Part shown: positions 63,566-64,000 of the stretch, in pieces
Numbering within the stretch: position 1 is the stretch's first letter
Layout of the letters: each line of letters begins with the position of its first letter
Assembly (NCBI RefSeq): GCF_002105195.1
Contig: NZ_MUHU01000026.1
Span: 153,246-217,245, forward strand
DNA: 64,000 nucleotides
From: Derxia lacustris
GTDB lineage: Bacteria > Pseudomonadota > Gammaproteobacteria > Burkholderiales > Burkholderiaceae_E
Direction of reading: 5' to 3'
Made by a program: the position numbers and the translations under genes
The notes under the pieces: generated by a model
Database searches by the model: none
What the model saw: only the letters and a program-made list of their open reading frames with translations
What the model was told of the DNA's origin: nothing

Positions 63566-64000
63566 ATGCCCGACACCCCCACCCCCCGCGCCAGCAAGGG
63601 CGAGCAGACCCGCGCCGCCATCCTCGCCGCCGCGCTCGACCTGGCCGCGCGCGACGGCCTGGAGGGCCTGACCATCGGCCTCATCTCCGAGCGCACCGGC
63701 ATGAGCAAGTCGGGCGTGTTCGCGCATTTCGGCTCGCGCGAGGACTTGCAGATCGCCGTCCTCGGCGAATACCACCGCGTGTTCCGCGCCGCCGTGTTCG
63801 AGCCGGCGCTTGCCGCTGCACGCGGCCTGCCAGTCGTCGACCAGCGCGTACAGCGCATCGCGCACCGCGCCGGGCCGGTCGTCGAACTCGACCGCGCTGC
63901 TCACGTAGAGGCAGCCGTGCGGGATTTCCACCTCGCAGACGCGGCGGATCCAGTTGGCGACCATCGCCTCCAGCCGTGGCAGGCCGCGTGCAGCGGCAAG
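63566..64000 (+). CDS. TetR-family regulator, interrupted by an inverted segment (incomplete)
   Basis: The first 89 codons encode a TetR-type DNA-binding domain (KGEQTRAAILAAALDLAARD and TGMSKSGVFAHFGSREDL), then FEPALAAARGLP. From 63833 to 63976 the plus strand no longer reads as TetR; the expected continuation RLEAMVANWIRR...EFDDRPGAVRDALYALVDD is on the minus strand, in frame, as 48 codons. Flanking 24-base inverted repeats (63809-63832 and 63977-64000) suggest inversion. The open frame runs past the window in either orientation. The gene start is a clear ATG. Confidence 0.7.
   Translation, partial: MPDTPTPRASKGEQTRAAILAAALDLAARDGLEGLTIGLISERTGMSKSGVFAHFGSREDLQIAVLGEYHRVFRAAVFEPALAAARGLPVVDQRVQRIAHRAGPVVELDRAAHVEAAVRDFHLADAADPVGDHRLQPWQAACSGK
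63809..63832 (+). repeat. Left 24-base inverted repeat of the flipped TetR segment
   Basis: It begins CTTGCCGCTG and ends GCCTGCCA, and is repeated exactly on the opposite strand at 63977-64000, 144 bases away. It encodes LAAARGLP in the TetR frame. Confidence 0.85.
63977..64000 (-). repeat. Right 24-base inverted repeat at the window end
   Basis: This is the exact reverse complement of 63809-63832. Because it reaches the last base, its true length is unknown; if it continues as the reverse complement of the bases before 63809, the whole end is a fold-back palindrome. Confidence 0.85.

Overview
The window is GC-rich chromosomal DNA of a betaproteobacterium, most likely order Burkholderiales. 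The evidence is gene order rather than any single marker: HAD phosphatase-slmA, moeB-ctpA-envC-gpmA with rhodanese-grxC-secB-gpsA, rubredoxin-pilGHIJ-chpA, a complete aa3 cytochrome oxidase/heme A locus with its small assembly ORF, paired LpxL-type acyltransferases opposite metK, and an S-adenosylhomocysteine (SAH) riboswitch in front of ahcY. The genus cannot be fixed from the sequence alone. I saw no rRNA, tRNA, CRISPR array, integrase or insertion sequence.

Layout. 1-9 kb: nucleoid occlusion (slmA), dsbB, moeB, periplasmic protease ctpA, the EnvC-type amidase activator, gpmA, and a redox/export run (rhodanese, grxC, secB, gpsA). 9-14 kb: a MarR-regulated tripartite drug efflux operon (outer-membrane lipoprotein, HlyD/EmrA adaptor, EmrB-type MFS pump). 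14-17.5 kb: an AT-rich island on the minus strand carrying a HerA ATPase and a DUF4297 nuclease gene split into two overlapping frames, i.e. a HerA-DUF4297 type phage-defence locus. 17.5-20.7 kb: hemL, thiE, thiD, rubredoxin. 20.9-31.3 kb: the Pil-Chp chemosensory operon for twitching motility (pilG, pilH, pilI, pilJ and a 2261-residue ChpA), closed by a clear terminator. 31.3-33.7 kb: trmL, comF, bioC. 34-43 kb: cytochrome c oxidase structural genes, copper and heme A assembly factors, and small membrane proteins. 43-50.7 kb: two lipid A-type acyltransferases, then the methyl cycle (metK, a QueC-like PP-loop protein, SAH riboswitch, ahcY, small membrane protein, metF). 50.7-53.1 kb: a second AT-rich minus-strand island with a DUF262 protein and a HEPN-domain protein, probably a two-gene defence or toxin-antitoxin module; its right edge lies inside the 3' end of the 5-formyltetrahydrofolate cyclo-ligase gene. 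53-64 kb: lytic transglycosylase, NDUFA9-like protein, GST, CCA-adding enzyme, PdeM-like phosphoesterase, HslR, SDR/LysR pair, YfcE-like phosphoesterase, an orphan AbiEi-like regulator, and a TetR-family gene that is interrupted near the window end by a 144-bp inverted segment between 24-bp inverted repeats.

The housekeeping parts are well supported. The items most worth attention are the split DUF4297 gene, the DUF262-HEPN pair, the inverted segment at the right end, and the unexplained QueC-like protein inside the methyl-cycle cluster.
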